Shown here piece by piece: positions 8,068-16,559 of a stretch of DNA of 59,746 nt. A program made the translations under genes and the position numbers. The notes beneath the pieces are model-generated. The model saw only the letters and a list, made by a program, of their open reading frames with translations, had not been told where the DNA came from and searched no databases. The stretch is taken from positions 1 to 59,746 of the forward strand of contig VGZE01000005.1 in assembly GCA_016872755.1 (NCBI GenBank), given 5' to 3'. The stretch is from Planctomycetota bacterium. Its GTDB lineage: Bacteria > Planctomycetota > UBA1135 > GCA-002686595. Position 1 is the first letter of the stretch, and every line of letters begins with the position of its first letter.

Positions 8068-9369
8068 ATGCGCATCGCAGTCGTCGGAACCGGATACGTT
8101 GGCCTCGTCGCGGGAACCTGCTTCGCCGAAAGCGGGAACACGGTCACCTGCATCGACATCGACCCCGAGAAGATCAAGCTGCTGCGCGCGGGCGGCGTTC
8201 CGATCTTCGAGCCGGGACTCGAGGAACTGCTCAAGCGCAACATCCAGGACGGCCGGTTGCGCTTCACGACCGATTACGCGGAGGCCGTGCCCGGCGCGCA
8301 GGTCGTGTTCATCGCGGTCGGCACGCCGCAGGACGAGGATGGCAGCGCGGACCTGCAGTACGTGCTCGCCGCCGCGCGCGCGGTCGGCAAGGCGATGACC
8401 GGCTATGCCGTGATCGTCGACAAGTCGACCGTGCCGGTGGGAACCGCGCGCAAGGTGGCCGCGGCGCTGAAGGAGTCGACCCAACACGCCTTCGACGTCG
8501 TCTCCAACCCCGAGTTCCTCAAGGAGGGCGCCGCGATCGACGACTTCCTCAAGCCGGATCGAGTCGTGATCGGCAGCGAGTCGGCGCGCGCCAAGGAAGT
8601 GATGGACGAGCTGTACGGGCCCTTCGTGCGGACGGGCAATCCGATCCTGCACATGGACATCGAATCGGCCGAGCTGACCAAGTACGCCGCCAACGCGATG
8701 CTCGCGACGCGCATCTCGTTCATGAACGAGATCGCGAACATCTGCAATCGCGTCGGCGCGAACGTCGCTCTCGTGCGGCGCGGCATCGGCTCCGACACGC
8801 GCATCGGGAGCAAGTTCCTGTTCGCCGGCCTCGGCTATGGCGGCTCCTGCTTCCCGAAGGACGTCAAGGCCGTCGTGCGCACGGCCGAGGACTGCGGTTA
8901 CGAGTTCCAGATCCTCAAGGCCGTCGAGGCCGTGAACGAAAAGCAGAAGTCCATCCCATTCGAGCAGGCTCTCGCGCACTTCGAGGGCAAGCTGGAGGGC
9001 AAGCACTTCGCAGTCTGGGGGCTGGCGTTCAAGCCGAACACCGACGACATGCGCGAGGCGCCGTCGCTCGTCGTGATCGAGCGCCTGCTCGCGGCCGGCG
9101 CCACGGTGCGCGTGTACGACCCCGAGGCGATGCACGAGGCGCGCAAGCGGCACCTGGGCGATCGCGTCCAGTACGCGCAGAATCCGATGGACGCCCTCGG
9201 CGGGGCCGACGCGCTCATGCTGGTCACGGAGTGGAACGAATTCCGCCGGCCGGATTTCGAACAGATGAAGCGGCTGATGCGCGGGCACGTGATCTTCGAC
9301 GGCCGCAACATCTATCCGCGCAAGACGCTCGAGGATCTGGGCTTCCGCTATCACGCGATCGGGACCTGA
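8068..9369 (+). CDS. ugd: UDP-glucose 6-dehydrogenase
   Basis: A 433-residue NAD-dependent enzyme that oxidises UDP-glucose twice to UDP-glucuronate for exopolysaccharide and glycan synthesis. The N-terminal Rossmann motif is MRIAVVGTGYVGLVAGTCFAE. KSTVPVGTA and NPEFLKEGAAIDDFLKPDR are family signatures. The catalytic Cys is in GYGGSCFPKDVKAV (about residue 260). The C-terminal UDP-binding domain contains WGLAFKPNTDDMREAPS. Length is normal for the bacterial family. I chose ATG 8068 because it leads straight into the dinucleotide fold; the upstream in-frame ATG at 8035 adds an unrelated tail. The hydantoinase-like gene follows after 30 bp. Confidence 0.95.
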   Translation: MRIAVVGTGYVGLVAGTCFAESGNTVTCIDIDPEKIKLLRAGGVPIFEPGLEELLKRNIQDGRLRFTTDYAEAVPGAQVVFIAVGTPQDEDGSADLQYVLAAARAVGKAMTGYAVIVDKSTVPVGTARKVAAALKESTQHAFDVVSNPEFLKEGAAIDDFLKPDRVVIGSESARAKEVMDELYGPFVRTGNPILHMDIESAELTKYAANAMLATRISFMNEIANICNRVGANVALVRRGIGSDTRIGSKFLFAGLGYGGSCFPKDVKAVVRTAEDCGYEFQILKAVEAVNEKQKSIPFEQALAHFEGKLEGKHFAVWGLAFKPNTDDMREAPSLVVIERLLAAGATVRVYDPEAMHEARKRHLGDRVQYAQNPMDALGGADALMLVTEWNEFRRPDFEQMKRLMRGHVIFDGRNIYPRKTLEDLGFRYHAIGT

Positions 9370-9399
9370 CGACGGCGCCGCGTGGCTAGACTGCAGCCG

Positions 9400-11418
9400 A
9401 TGCGGATCGTCGGGGTCGACACGGGCGGCACGTTCACCGATCTCGCGCTGGTCGAGGGACGCGAGGTGCGCATCGAGAAGGTGCGCTCGACGCCGCGCGA
9501 TCCGGCAGCCGCGATCGTCGAAGGTCTGCGCCGAATCTCGCCCGACCGGCCCCCGGACCTGATCATCCACGGCACGACCATCGCGCTCAACGCGCTGCTC
9601 ACCGGCCGTGTCGCGCGCACGGCGTTCGTGACGAACGAGGGCTTCCGCGATCTGGTGGAGATCGCGCGACAGGATCGCCCGGAGCTCTACGCGCTGGAGC
9701 CGCGCAAGCCGGCTCCGCTGGTCCCACGCGAATTGCGCTTCGAGATCGGCGAGCGGAGCGCACCGGTCGAGGGCTCGTCGCGCATCCGCGTCGAGCGACG
9801 CAGCTCGCGCGCCGAAATCGCCCGGCTCCGGCATGCGCTGCTGCGGGCGGCACCGGAGGCGATCGCGATCGGCTTCCTGCACGCCTGGGCGGACCCGCGT
9901 CGCGAGCAGGAACTCGCGCGGGCGCTGGCCGCGCTGGGGATCCCGATCACCTGCTCGGGCACGCTGCTGGCCCAGCATCGCGAGTTCGAACGCTTCAACA
10001 CCGCGATCGTGAATGCGGCCCTGGTGCCGCTGATGCGCGAGTACCTCGACCGCCTGGAGGGGCAATTGAAGCCCAGTGCGCTGGTGCTGCTGCAGTCCAC
10101 CGGCGGCACGCTGCCGATCGAGCGCGCCGCGGCGGAACCCGCGCGCGTGCTGCTCTCCGGCCCGGCGGGCGGCATCGCGGCCGCCGCGCGGACCGCCGCC
10201 GAGCTGGGGTTGGACGCGGTCCTGACGCTCGACATGGGCGGCACGAGCACCGACGTCGGCTTCCACTCCAGCGCGGCCCGACGGTCGCGCGACGCGGAGG
10301 CGGTCGCCAGCGGCACGGCCGAACCCGCGCGCATCGCCGGACAGGTCGTCGCGCTGCCGGCGCTGGACCTGCACACGATCGGCTGCGGCGGCGGCTCGCT
10401 GCTGTGGGTGGATGCGGGGGGCGCGCTGCACGTCGGACCCGCCAGCGCGGGAGCGGATCCGGGCCCGGCCTGTTTCGGCAAGTCGTTGGAGCCCACGCTC
10501 ACCGATGCGCACATCGTGCTCGGTCACCTGCATCCAGAGCGCCTTCTCGGCGGCCGATTCGAGGTCGACGCGGCGCGATCCGAGCAGGCCTGCTCGAGCC
10601 TCGCGCGACGTGCCGGAGTGCGGCGAGCCACGGAGGTGGCAGCGGCCGCGATCGGCGCCGCGCGAGCAGCCATGCGGCGCGCGTTGGGAGTGATGACGCT
10701 GGAGCGCGGCCGTGATCCGCGCGGCCTCGCGCTGGTCGCCTTCGGCGGAGCCGGCGGCCTGCACGCGGCCGCGCTGGCCGAGAGCCTGCAGATGCGCTGC
10801 GCCATCGTGCCGCTGCACCCGGGCGCGCTGTCGGCGCTGGGAATGGCGCGGGCGTCGGGAAGCGCGGAATGCGTGCGCACGCTGCTCGTTCCGCTGGAGA
10901 GCGCGGGGCCGGCTCGACTCGAACGAGCGTTCCGGCAATTGGAAAACTCTGCCCGCGCGGAGCTGGGTCAGCGCGCGCCGGCGGCGCGAATCGAACGGCG
11001 TCTGGAATTGCGCTACGCGGGGCAGTCGTTCGAGCTCTCGATCCCCGCCGGTCCGAGGGCCGCGCAGCGCTTCCATGCCGCGCACGAACAGCGCTATGGG
11101 TACCGCATCGAAGATCGACCGATCGAGCTGGTGGCGCTGCGCGTGCGCCTGGCCGCCGCTCCGCCGCGCGTTCGGCGATCTCGGCTGCGCACACGCCCGG
11201 CTCCGGCTCGGGCGCGGCTGGGAACCCAGCGCGTCTGGCTCGGCGAGGGTCGCAACGGCGCCTGGCACGCAGTGCCCGCCTGGGCGCGCGAGGCCCTCGA
11301 GCCCGGCTGTGCGGTGCGCGGACCGGCCGTGATCAGCGAGTTCTCGTGCACGACGCTGCTGCCTGCCGGTTGGCGCGCGCGCGTCGTCCACGGCGGACAC
11401 CTGTGGCTCGAAAAATAG
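9400..11418 (+). CDS. Hydantoinase/5-oxoprolinase A-type protein (HyuA family), orphan
   Basis: A 672-residue HyuA-family protein with an actin-like ATPase fold. The N-terminus MRIVGVDTGGTFTDLALVEG and the inner VLTLDMGGTSTDVGF (about residues 280-295) are phosphate-binding loops. IIHGTTIALNALL and the GCGGGSLLWVDAGGALHVGP region with ADPGPAC are also characteristic. Relatives hydrolyse hydantoins or 5-oxoproline with ATP, or form the A part of acetone-carboxylase-like complexes. They are usually followed by a HyuB partner. None is present here: the next gene is a ferredoxin. The substrate is therefore unknown. ATG 9400 is preferred over GTG 9382, which adds six residues. Confidence 0.85.
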   Translation: MRIVGVDTGGTFTDLALVEGREVRIEKVRSTPRDPAAAIVEGLRRISPDRPPDLIIHGTTIALNALLTGRVARTAFVTNEGFRDLVEIARQDRPELYALEPRKPAPLVPRELRFEIGERSAPVEGSSRIRVERRSSRAEIARLRHALLRAAPEAIAIGFLHAWADPRREQELARALAALGIPITCSGTLLAQHREFERFNTAIVNAALVPLMREYLDRLEGQLKPSALVLLQSTGGTLPIERAAAEPARVLLSGPAGGIAAAARTAAELGLDAVLTLDMGGTSTDVGFHSSAARRSRDAEAVASGTAEPARIAGQVVALPALDLHTIGCGGGSLLWVDAGGALHVGPASAGADPGPACFGKSLEPTLTDAHIVLGHLHPERLLGGRFEVDAARSEQACSSLARRAGVRRATEVAAAAIGAARAAMRRALGVMTLERGRDPRGLALVAFGGAGGLHAAALAESLQMRCAIVPLHPGALSALGMARASGSAECVRTLLVPLESAGPARLERAFRQLENSARAELGQRAPAARIERRLELRYAGQSFELSIPAGPRAAQRFHAAHEQRYGYRIEDRPIELVALRVRLAAAPPRVRRSRLRTRPAPARARLGTQRVWLGEGRNGAWHAVPAWAREALEPGCAVRGPAVISEFSCTTLLPAGWRARVVHGGHLWLEK

Positions 11419-11564
11419 TCCTGCGTGCCAGGGCCGTCGCGGGCCTCGGGCCCGCTTGCAATGGCGCGAAGGCGATCTAGGATGGCACTCCCCGCGCGCG
11501 GCTGCGGCCGCCTGCCGCGGATCCTCGAGCTGAAGCCAGTCCTCCTCCTCGCCTACGAACGCCC

Positions 11565-11831
11565 ATGACGTACGTGATCGCCGAACCCTGCGTGAACACC
11601 AAGGACACGGCCTGTGTCGAGGTCTGCCCGGTGGACTGCATCCACCCGACGAAGAACGATCCGGAGTTCGCGAAGGAGACGCTGCTCTACATCAACCCCG
11701 ACGAGTGCATCGACTGCGGGGCGTGCGGACCGGAGTGTCCCGTCGAGGCGATCTTCGAAGAGAACGAACTGCCCGAGAAGTGGGCGCAGTACAAGCAGAT
11801 CAACGCGGACTGGTACAAGAAGAACCGCTGA
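11565..11831 (+). CDS. Ferredoxin, 7Fe/4Fe-4S type (FdxA-like)
   Basis: An 88-residue cytoplasmic electron carrier. Cysteines occur at 9, 17, 21 and 25 (ending CVEVCPVDC) and at 48, 51, 54 and 58 ([12 protein letters not shown]). The layout matches FdxA-type seven-iron ferredoxins, in which Cys 9, 17 and 58 would bind a [3Fe-4S] cluster and Cys 21, 48, 51 and 54 a [4Fe-4S] cluster. The extra Cys found two or three residues after the first ligand in the Azotobacter type is Thr here, which fits a genuine [3Fe-4S] site. The C-terminal helix ([16 protein letters not shown]) is charged. It is a single gene with about 145 bp upstream and no visible redox partner beside it. Confidence 0.9.
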   Translation: MTYVIAEPCVNTKDTACVEVCPVDCIHPTKNDPEFAKETLLYINPDECIDCGACGPECPVEAIFEENELPEKWAQYKQINADWYKKNR

Positions 11832-11905
11832 GACGGTTCGTCGCCGCGATTGGCGACGAGTGCTTGTACGCCTCCGTGAGTGACTAGGCGTTTGCCCACG
11901 CCCCG

Positions 11906-11949
11906 GACTGGCCGACCCAGACAGACTGGCCGACCCAGACAGGTCGGCC
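11906..11949. terminator. Duplicated 18-bp element ending in a hairpin between convergent genes
   Basis: The 18-mer GACTGGCCGACCCAGACA occurs twice back to back (11906-11923 and 11924-11941). GGTCGGCC at 11942-11949 then pairs with GGCCGACC at 11928-11935 across a 6-nt loop. The element lies between the ferredoxin gene (+) and the membrane-anchored protein gene (-), where a shared terminator would be expected. There is no T-run, so a factor-independent terminator is only a guess. Confidence 0.4.
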
Positions 11950-11971
11950 GCCCTGCTGCACGAACCGGTCT

Positions 11972-12532
11972 CTACTTGACGAACGGCTTGTTGCCGCTTC
12001 CGGCGGGCTTGTCGCCGGCACCGCTCGCAGGTGTGCCAGTCCCCTGGGCACCATCCTTGGCCGGATCCTGCGCGCCCTTGGTGGAGCTTTCGTCCTTGGG
12101 CCCACGCGCGGCCTTCCCTTGATCCACCATCGCCTTCAAGCGCGGGACAGCGGAAAGCGGGCGAGCCCCGGGCGTCGCGGTGATCTGCACATCCCTCTCG
12201 ATCTGCGTTCCGTCGCCGCGACGGATGATCATCTTCTTGGTCTGGGAGAGATGCTTCGAGTTCCGATCGAAGGTGATGTCGCCGGCGGGGTTCGCGTACC
12301 GAACGATTCCAGGCGCCACGTCTTCGGCCGGCTGCGGTGCGGGAGCTGCGGCAACCGGCGCGGGCGCTGCCTCAAGGCTCGCGCGCAGGGGCGCTGCCTC
12401 GACGGCCGTGGGCACCTTGTTCGGAGTCACGACGGAGCTCTTGTTCTCAGCCCGGCGACCGAGGAAATAGGCGGCGCTGCCCGCCACCACGATGACGGCC
12501 GTGAAAATGACGAGGAGGTTCTTGGAGTTCAT
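11972..12532 (-). CDS. Membrane-anchored hypothetical protein with low-complexity tail
   Basis: A 186-residue protein of no family I recognise. Residues about 6-24 (LLVIFTAVIVVAGSAAYFLG) form an N-terminal transmembrane or uncleaved signal segment, so the rest should lie outside the cytoplasm. An Ala/Pro linker (about 40-70) leads to a small domain around residues 75-130 with IVRYANPAGDITFDRNSKH and TQIERDVQITATPGARP. The C-terminal ~45 residues are Gly/Lys/Ala/Asp low complexity. It is a single gene on the minus strand facing the ferredoxin gene. A role at the cell surface is only inferred from the topology. Confidence 0.65.
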   Translation of the reverse strand: MNSKNLLVIFTAVIVVAGSAAYFLGRRAENKSSVVTPNKVPTAVEAAPLRASLEAAPAPVAAAPAPQPAEDVAPGIVRYANPAGDITFDRNSKHLSQTKKMIIRRGDGTQIERDVQITATPGARPLSAVPRLKAMVDQGKAARGPKDESSTKGAQDPAKDGAQGTGTPASGAGDKPAGSGNKPFVK

Positions 12533-12692
12533 GGCTTTCTAAGGCAAGGAAGTCGGCTGGCGGGAGTGTGGATCCTGAGAGTACTTGGCGTCTCGCAGCC
12601 AATTCGCATGTGAGGCTGGCATCGAGACCATTCCAGGCTTGGTCAGGCCAGCCCTGGTCAGGCAAGCACTGGTCGAGCCCAGAGATGAGAAA

Positions 12693-12727
12693 AACTGCGG
12701 GGAGGCTCGTACGAGCCCCCCCGCAGT
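12693..12727 (-). terminator. Intrinsic terminator of the secreted-protein gene
   Basis: Read on the minus strand, a long GC-rich stem forms from AACTGCGGGG plus GGCTCG against CGAGCC plus CCCCGCAGTT, with one bulge and a tight TACG-type loop. It is followed at once by TTTTTC. It lies about 70 bp beyond the stop of the 12797-14035 gene and fits a classic factor-independent terminator for that single-gene transcript. A second, weaker hairpin sits between stop and terminator (about 12743-12771). Confidence 0.8.
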
Positions 12728-12796
12728 TCGTTGACACTCAACCCGGATTGTGCGACTGAACACACAATTCGGACTGAAGTCCCCAGCTCGACCGGA

Positions 12797-14035
12797 TCAG
12801 TTGATCTCCATCGAGGTGGAGACCGATGCACGAGCGGTCAGCGTGGGAATGTTGAGGGTAAACGCTTGCGAGGTCAGGGTCACCGACGGGAGCGGCAGTG
12901 AGAAGCTGCTGAACACGGACGGGGACAACTGATCTTGCGTGAAGGGGTACGTCGAACCGGTGAAGTCGGACACCGAGACGATGGGACCCTTTCGCAAGAG
13001 CGTCGTGACCGTCGGGTCAGCCAGGTTCAGCAGCACGCACGTGCCGAACAGCGGGAAACCCGGAGGCGGGAACGGCGGGAACAAGCAGCCCGACACGAAC
13101 GCGAGGTTCGTCGGGCCGAGGCCCGCGGTGTCCGTCACCACGTGCTGCAGCGAGAAGCTCGTGGTCGCGTCGGCGTGCAGGCCGACGGTGCCACGGTCAC
13201 CCAAGACAGTCACGTTGACCATGCTGTCGCAGAACTCGACGTCGTAGACCGAACGCTCCGTCACGGCGTCCATGATGAAGCCCGGCGCCGCGCCGACTTG
13301 GAAGCCGCCGTAACGGCTCGAGCCCGAGGTCGGACCGTTGTCGTTCTGCGTCTCGTTGGTCGACGTTTCGGTTTGCAGCGTGTAGTTACCGAGGTTGCAC
13401 TGGCCGGGGGCGCCCGTGGCGAAGGTCATGCCGCCGGGGAGGAAGGCCGTGACAACGTTGTCTTCCGTGTTGTTCCCGAAGAACAGGATACCGGTGCCAT
13501 CGCAGGCGCTGAGCAGCTGGACGTTCACGAAGTAGCCAACGACGAAGCCCGACGGCGGGCAGATCGAGGTGCCACCGAGGCTCGTGCAGAAGCCCGGGCT
13601 AGCGGTGCAGGGGTTCGGGAAGCCCGTCGGGCCACCGAGGAGCAGCGTGGATTGACCGAGGCCAGCCAAGCTGAAGTCAGGCTCGATCGAGCCCGTGGTC
13701 CCGTTCGTATTACCGGGCCCAAACAGGATGTCGAACATCGGCGCGCTGTCGGTCCAGTCCGTGTCGAACAGGCCGAAGCTGGCACCCGACATCTCGATCG
13801 TGGGGTTGCAAGAGACCATCGCCTGACGCGGCCAGACCATCCAGTAGAGGTCGCCGGAGGTGTCGATCGTGCCCGAGCCGGCGCTAGCGCCGACGGACGG
13901 ATCGCCGTAGATGAAGACCACATCCCCGCTGTTGTTGAGGTTGCGGCGGTTGTTGGGGGTGTTCTGGGCCTCCACGGCACCGGCGATGACGAGGCCGGCG
14001 ACGAGGGCGGTGCCCAGACGGAAACTAGAAAGCAT
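12797..14035 (-). CDS. Secreted hypothetical protein with Sec signal peptide
   Basis: A 412-residue exported protein. The signal peptide (SFRLGTALVAGLVIAGAVEA, cleavage near AQN) is followed by a Gly-, Ser-, Thr- and Asn-rich, mainly beta-predicted body without recognisable enzymatic motifs. Cysteines are scattered in apparent pairs (for example GLGQ...NPCTASPGFC and CNLGNY), which suggests extracytoplasmic disulphides. It resembles, in style, the lineage-specific secreted proteins common in Planctomycetota, but I do not know a function. A clear AAGGAG ribosome-binding site sits 8 nt before the ATG, a consensus-like promoter lies at 14087-14114 and a terminator follows the gene, so it is a well-expressed monocistronic unit by all sequence signs. 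Confidence 0.75.
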   Translation of the reverse strand: MLSSFRLGTALVAGLVIAGAVEAQNTPNNRRNLNNSGDVVFIYGDPSVGASAGSGTIDTSGDLYWMVWPRQAMVSCNPTIEMSGASFGLFDTDWTDSAPMFDILFGPGNTNGTTGSIEPDFSLAGLGQSTLLLGGPTGFPNPCTASPGFCTSLGGTSICPPSGFVVGYFVNVQLLSACDGTGILFFGNNTEDNVVTAFLPGGMTFATGAPGQCNLGNYTLQTETSTNETQNDNGPTSGSSRYGGFQVGAAPGFIMDAVTERSVYDVEFCDSMVNVTVLGDRGTVGLHADATTSFSLQHVVTDTAGLGPTNLAFVSGCLFPPFPPPGFPLFGTCVLLNLADPTVTTLLRKGPIVSVSDFTGSTYPFTQDQLSPSVFSSFSLPLPSVTLTSQAFTLNIPTLTARASVSTSMEIN

Positions 14036-14086
14036 GGAAGAGACTCCTTGGGTGGAAATGTCCGAAAGGTCCGGTGGACTCGTTCA

Positions 14087-14114
14087 AGTATGCCCCGCTT
14101 CAGGGACCTGTCAA
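14087..14114 (-). promoter_or_regulatory. Sigma-70-type promoter of the secreted-protein gene
   Basis: On the minus strand a perfect -35 box TTGACA (complement of 14109-14114) is followed after 16 bp by CATACT (complement of 14087-14092), four of six matches to the -10 consensus. Transcription would start near 14079, giving a leader of about 45 nt. That leader contains AAGGAG 8 nt before the ATG. This is the clearest housekeeping-type promoter I can read in the window. Confidence 0.65.
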
Positions 14115-14381
14115 GACGCCGAGACGCAAGAATGGCGTCGAAAAAGGCCCTTCGGACGGGCTACCTGCACGAGATTCCAAACTGGTCCGGGCGATCGGGT
14201 GTGCGGTCGAGTTGCTGGAGAGCGCGCGGCCGCGAATCGGACACCCTGAGCCTGGGCAGTCAAATCGGTTCAACGTCGGGCGCCCTGTCCAGGTTCCCCT
14301 CGACTGGGGGCGCTAGACCACCTTTTTCGACAGGGACGGCGGTGCGAGCGTAAGCCCCTGTCAGTCCGTCAGTACGACCCC

Positions 14382-14490
14382 CTGGATTGCATCCCCGCAG
14401 GGGGGAATCCGATTCCGGCCGGGGGGGCGTTTGCCGGGGGGGGCGTCTGGCGGTAGGCCTGGGCCGGGGGGCGTTGGCCGGGGTGGCGGC
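14382..14490 (+). other. G-run-rich intergenic tract beside tRNA-Gly
   Basis: The plus strand has six or more runs of four to eight G within about 90 bp (around 14401-14406, 14422-14428, 14436-14443, 14466-14470 and 14480-14483), separated by short mixed spacers. It is the 3' flank of the minus-strand tRNA-Gly gene, so RNA from that strand would be C-rich and the G-rich strand is the non-template side. A small CCCC-GCA-GGGG hairpin lies at its left end. No coding potential is convincing in 14115-14493. Confidence 0.5.
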
Positions 14491-14493
14491 GAT

Positions 14494-14568
14494 TGGAGCG
14501 GGTGAAGGGACTTGAACCCTCGGCATCCACCTTGGCAAGGTGGCGCTCTACCACTGAGCTACACCCGC
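14494..14568 (-). tRNA. tRNA-Gly (anticodon GCC), CCA encoded
   Basis: The minus strand reads as a full cloverleaf: acceptor GCGGGTG pairing with CACCCGC, D-arm GCTCAGTGGTAGAGC, anticodon arm CCACC-TTGCCAA-GGTGG with anticodon GCC, T-arm with GGTTCAAGTCC, discriminator T and a genomically encoded CCA. It lies between thiD and the secreted-protein gene on the same strand. Confidence 0.96.
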
Positions 14569-14650
14569 TCGCGCTGCCGCAGGCCTGAGGCCAGGCAGGG
14601 CGGAGAAGGGTAAGGGGCTCAGGCCTCGAAGGCAAGGGGGTTCTGGCCGG

Positions 14651-15448
14651 TCAGCCGCCAGCCCCGAATTGCCGGCCCATCCAGGCCTGTGCCTCGCGCG
14701 CGGCGCGCTCGAGGCTGCTGTGCAGCGCCCAACGTGCAGCAAGGAACGACGCGTGTCGGCACCCGGACCCGTGCATGCGCCGCCCGGGGTAGCGCGCCCC
14801 CCCCTGGATCGCGTGCAGGCCCTGAGGCTCCACGAGCAGATCGGTGATCGGACTCTCGGTGCCGTGCCCACCCTTGACCACGATCGCGCTCGCCCCGAGT
14901 GCCAGCAGGCGGCGCGCCGCATCGACCCGCTCGTCCAGACCTTCGTCGAGCGCCCGTCGATCGACACCCGTCAGCCGCGCAAGCTCGTCGAGGTTCGGCG
15001 TGAGCACGGGGCCGAGCGGAACCAGCCGTTCCAACAGTGCGCGCATCCCCTGCGCATCGAGGAACGGCTCGCCGCCGGAGGCCGCCAGCACCGGATCGAC
15101 GACGACGCGCGGCGCGCCCCGCGCGCTCGAACCGAGGCGTTGGATGAGCTCTGTCACGATCTCGATCGCTGCCACGTCGGCCAACAGCCCGGTCTTCAAT
15201 GCGTCGATCGGCTCGAGGCTGGCGGCAAGAGCCTCGCCGAGCACCCACCCGGCCCCGCGGGAACGCAGCGCCCACACGCGCGAGCCGTCCTGCTCCGTCC
15301 AGGCGGTCGGCACGAGCACCGCGCGCGCGCCCGCGGCGTCACAGGCCTCGAGGTCGGCGTGGAGGCCGGCACCCGCGCTGGGATCGTGTCCCGCCAGGAT
15401 CAGGACTCGCGGCGCGGACTGAATCAGCGGTGCGGACACGCGCCCCAA
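14651..15448 (-). CDS. thiD: Hydroxymethylpyrimidine/phosphomethylpyrimidine kinase
   Basis: A 265-residue ribokinase-fold enzyme that phosphorylates HMP and HMP-phosphate in thiamine synthesis. Visible signatures are LILAGHDPSAGAGLHADLEA near the N-terminus, DALKTGLLADVAAIEIV, VVVDPVLAASGGEPFLD, LTPNLDELARLTG and IVVKGGHG. The C-terminal anion hole and catalytic region is MHGSGCRHASFLAA (usually GTGC, here GSGC). The usual Met residue in the AHGQD/AGHD segment is seen as AGHDPSAGAG, which supports ThiD over pyridoxal kinases. No other thi gene is adjacent. The start at ATG 15448 overlaps nothing; the next gene upstream ends at 15485. Confidence 0.88.
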   Translation of the reverse strand: MGRVSAPLIQSAPRVLILAGHDPSAGAGLHADLEACDAAGARAVLVPTAWTEQDGSRVWALRSRGAGWVLGEALAASLEPIDALKTGLLADVAAIEIVTELIQRLGSSARGAPRVVVDPVLAASGGEPFLDAQGMRALLERLVPLGPVLTPNLDELARLTGVDRRALDEGLDERVDAARRLLALGASAIVVKGGHGTESPITDLLVEPQGLHAIQGGARYPGRRMHGSGCRHASFLAARWALHSSLERAAREAQAWMGRQFGAGG

Positions 15449-15484
15449 GCTAGCAGCTCGCCGCGCGCGGCGCGGAGGAGCGCG

Positions 15485-16408
15485 CTAGAACCCGCGATCG
15501 AGCAGGAACTGCACGCTCTGGAGAATCTGCGCTCGACCGTGCTGAGGCGCGATTTCGAGCACCTTCTCGACCTGCCGCGGCAGCGCCTCGCGCACGATCC
15601 TGAAGTCGACCTCGCCCAGTCCGAGCGGGCGTTCGGCCTCGTCCTCGGCCGCATCCTGCAGGTGCACGCCGAGCATGCGCGGGGCGTAGGTGGACAGCCA
15701 CTGCGCCTGGCCGGGCAGGCCCACGCGCTCGCGCATGTGGATGCGGCCGACGTCGTGCCAGTAGCCGAGGCCCAGCTTGGCCAGATCGTCGAGCACCCAA
15801 CCCATCGCATCGAAGCCGAGCAGGTCGTCGATGTCGACGCCGGGCTCGATCGCGAACTTCACATCCGGATGCTCCTGCATCAGCGTGTGCAGCGAACGGC
15901 ACAGATGCTCGACCTGGCGTTGGCCCTGCTTCTGCAGGCGCACGACGAATTCGAGCACCTCGGCGCGCAGCTCGGCCGAGCGACCCTCGCGAGCGATGCG
16001 CGCCTCCAGCTCCAGCGCCTGCTTGAGCGCCTTCGCATCCTCGGTCTTGCTGCCGCGCACGATGATCAGCGGGCACTTCCACGCACGCGCGAGGCGCACG
16101 TGACGGCGCACCGAGTTGAGGGCGCGCTCGCGTGCCTCGCTCGACAGGCTGCCCAGCTTGCTCGAGGCCAAGCCGCCGTTCTGCTGCGGATCGCGGCACC
16201 CGACGATCATCGAGCGCAGCTCGACGCCGGTCTCGCGCTCGGACTCCTCGAGGCCGTCCATGTTGGTCACGGCGTCGCCGAGCCCCAGTTCCAAACGGCG
16301 GAACCCCATCGCCGCGGCGGCGAAGACCTCGTCTTCGATGGACGCCAATCGACCGCCGAAGCAGCGCGTCGAGAGCGTGAAGTCGTTGGGGATGCCGGGA
16401 GCGGTCAC
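15485..16408 (-). CDS. Sugar phosphate isomerase/epimerase-like TIM-barrel protein
   Basis: A 307-residue protein of the AP-endonuclease-2/xylose-isomerase-like TIM-barrel superfamily. Typical features are the N-terminal NDFTLSTRCFGG, an ELGLGDAV segment after the first helix, VRLARAWKCPLIIVRGSK, KFAIEPGVDIDDLLGFD and GLGYWHDVGRIHMRERVG, and LGVHLQDAAED near the C-terminus. The Glu, His and Asp residues in these segments would bind a divalent metal. The family covers sugar epimerases, inosose enzymes and endonuclease IV; the substrate here is unknown. A 36-bp gap separates it from thiD downstream; to its right a 150-bp gap leads to the TMTC-like gene. Confidence 0.75.
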   Translation of the reverse strand: MTAPGIPNDFTLSTRCFGGRLASIEDEVFAAAAMGFRRLELGLGDAVTNMDGLEESERETGVELRSMIVGCRDPQQNGGLASSKLGSLSSEARERALNSVRRHVRLARAWKCPLIIVRGSKTEDAKALKQALELEARIAREGRSAELRAEVLEFVVRLQKQGQRQVEHLCRSLHTLMQEHPDVKFAIEPGVDIDDLLGFDAMGWVLDDLAKLGLGYWHDVGRIHMRERVGLPGQAQWLSTYAPRMLGVHLQDAAEDEAERPLGLGEVDFRIVREALPRQVEKVLEIAPQHGRAQILQSVQFLLDRGF

Positions 16409-16559
16409 GCGAGTCGGATGCGCAGGGGGGTGCGAGGATGCGCAGCGCCCTTCCTGATCGGCCTGCCGCCGGGGAGGGCCTCAAGACAATAGGACTTGCC
16501 CCCGGCAGCTCCAAACCGGGCGCGGAAACCCTTTCCACCCGTCGCCCACGGGGCGGGAA

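Noticed and set aside
7861-11400. A minus-strand frame of about 1,179 codons
   Set aside because: It runs antisense to ugd and the HyuA gene and through tRNA-Val. The plus-strand frames carry clear motifs, and this one has none.
16430-16530. Hairpin between the TMTC-like gene and the TIM-barrel gene
   Set aside because: CTGCCGCCGGGG and CCCCCGGCAG can pair only imperfectly with a long loop and no T-run, so I did not list it as a terminator.
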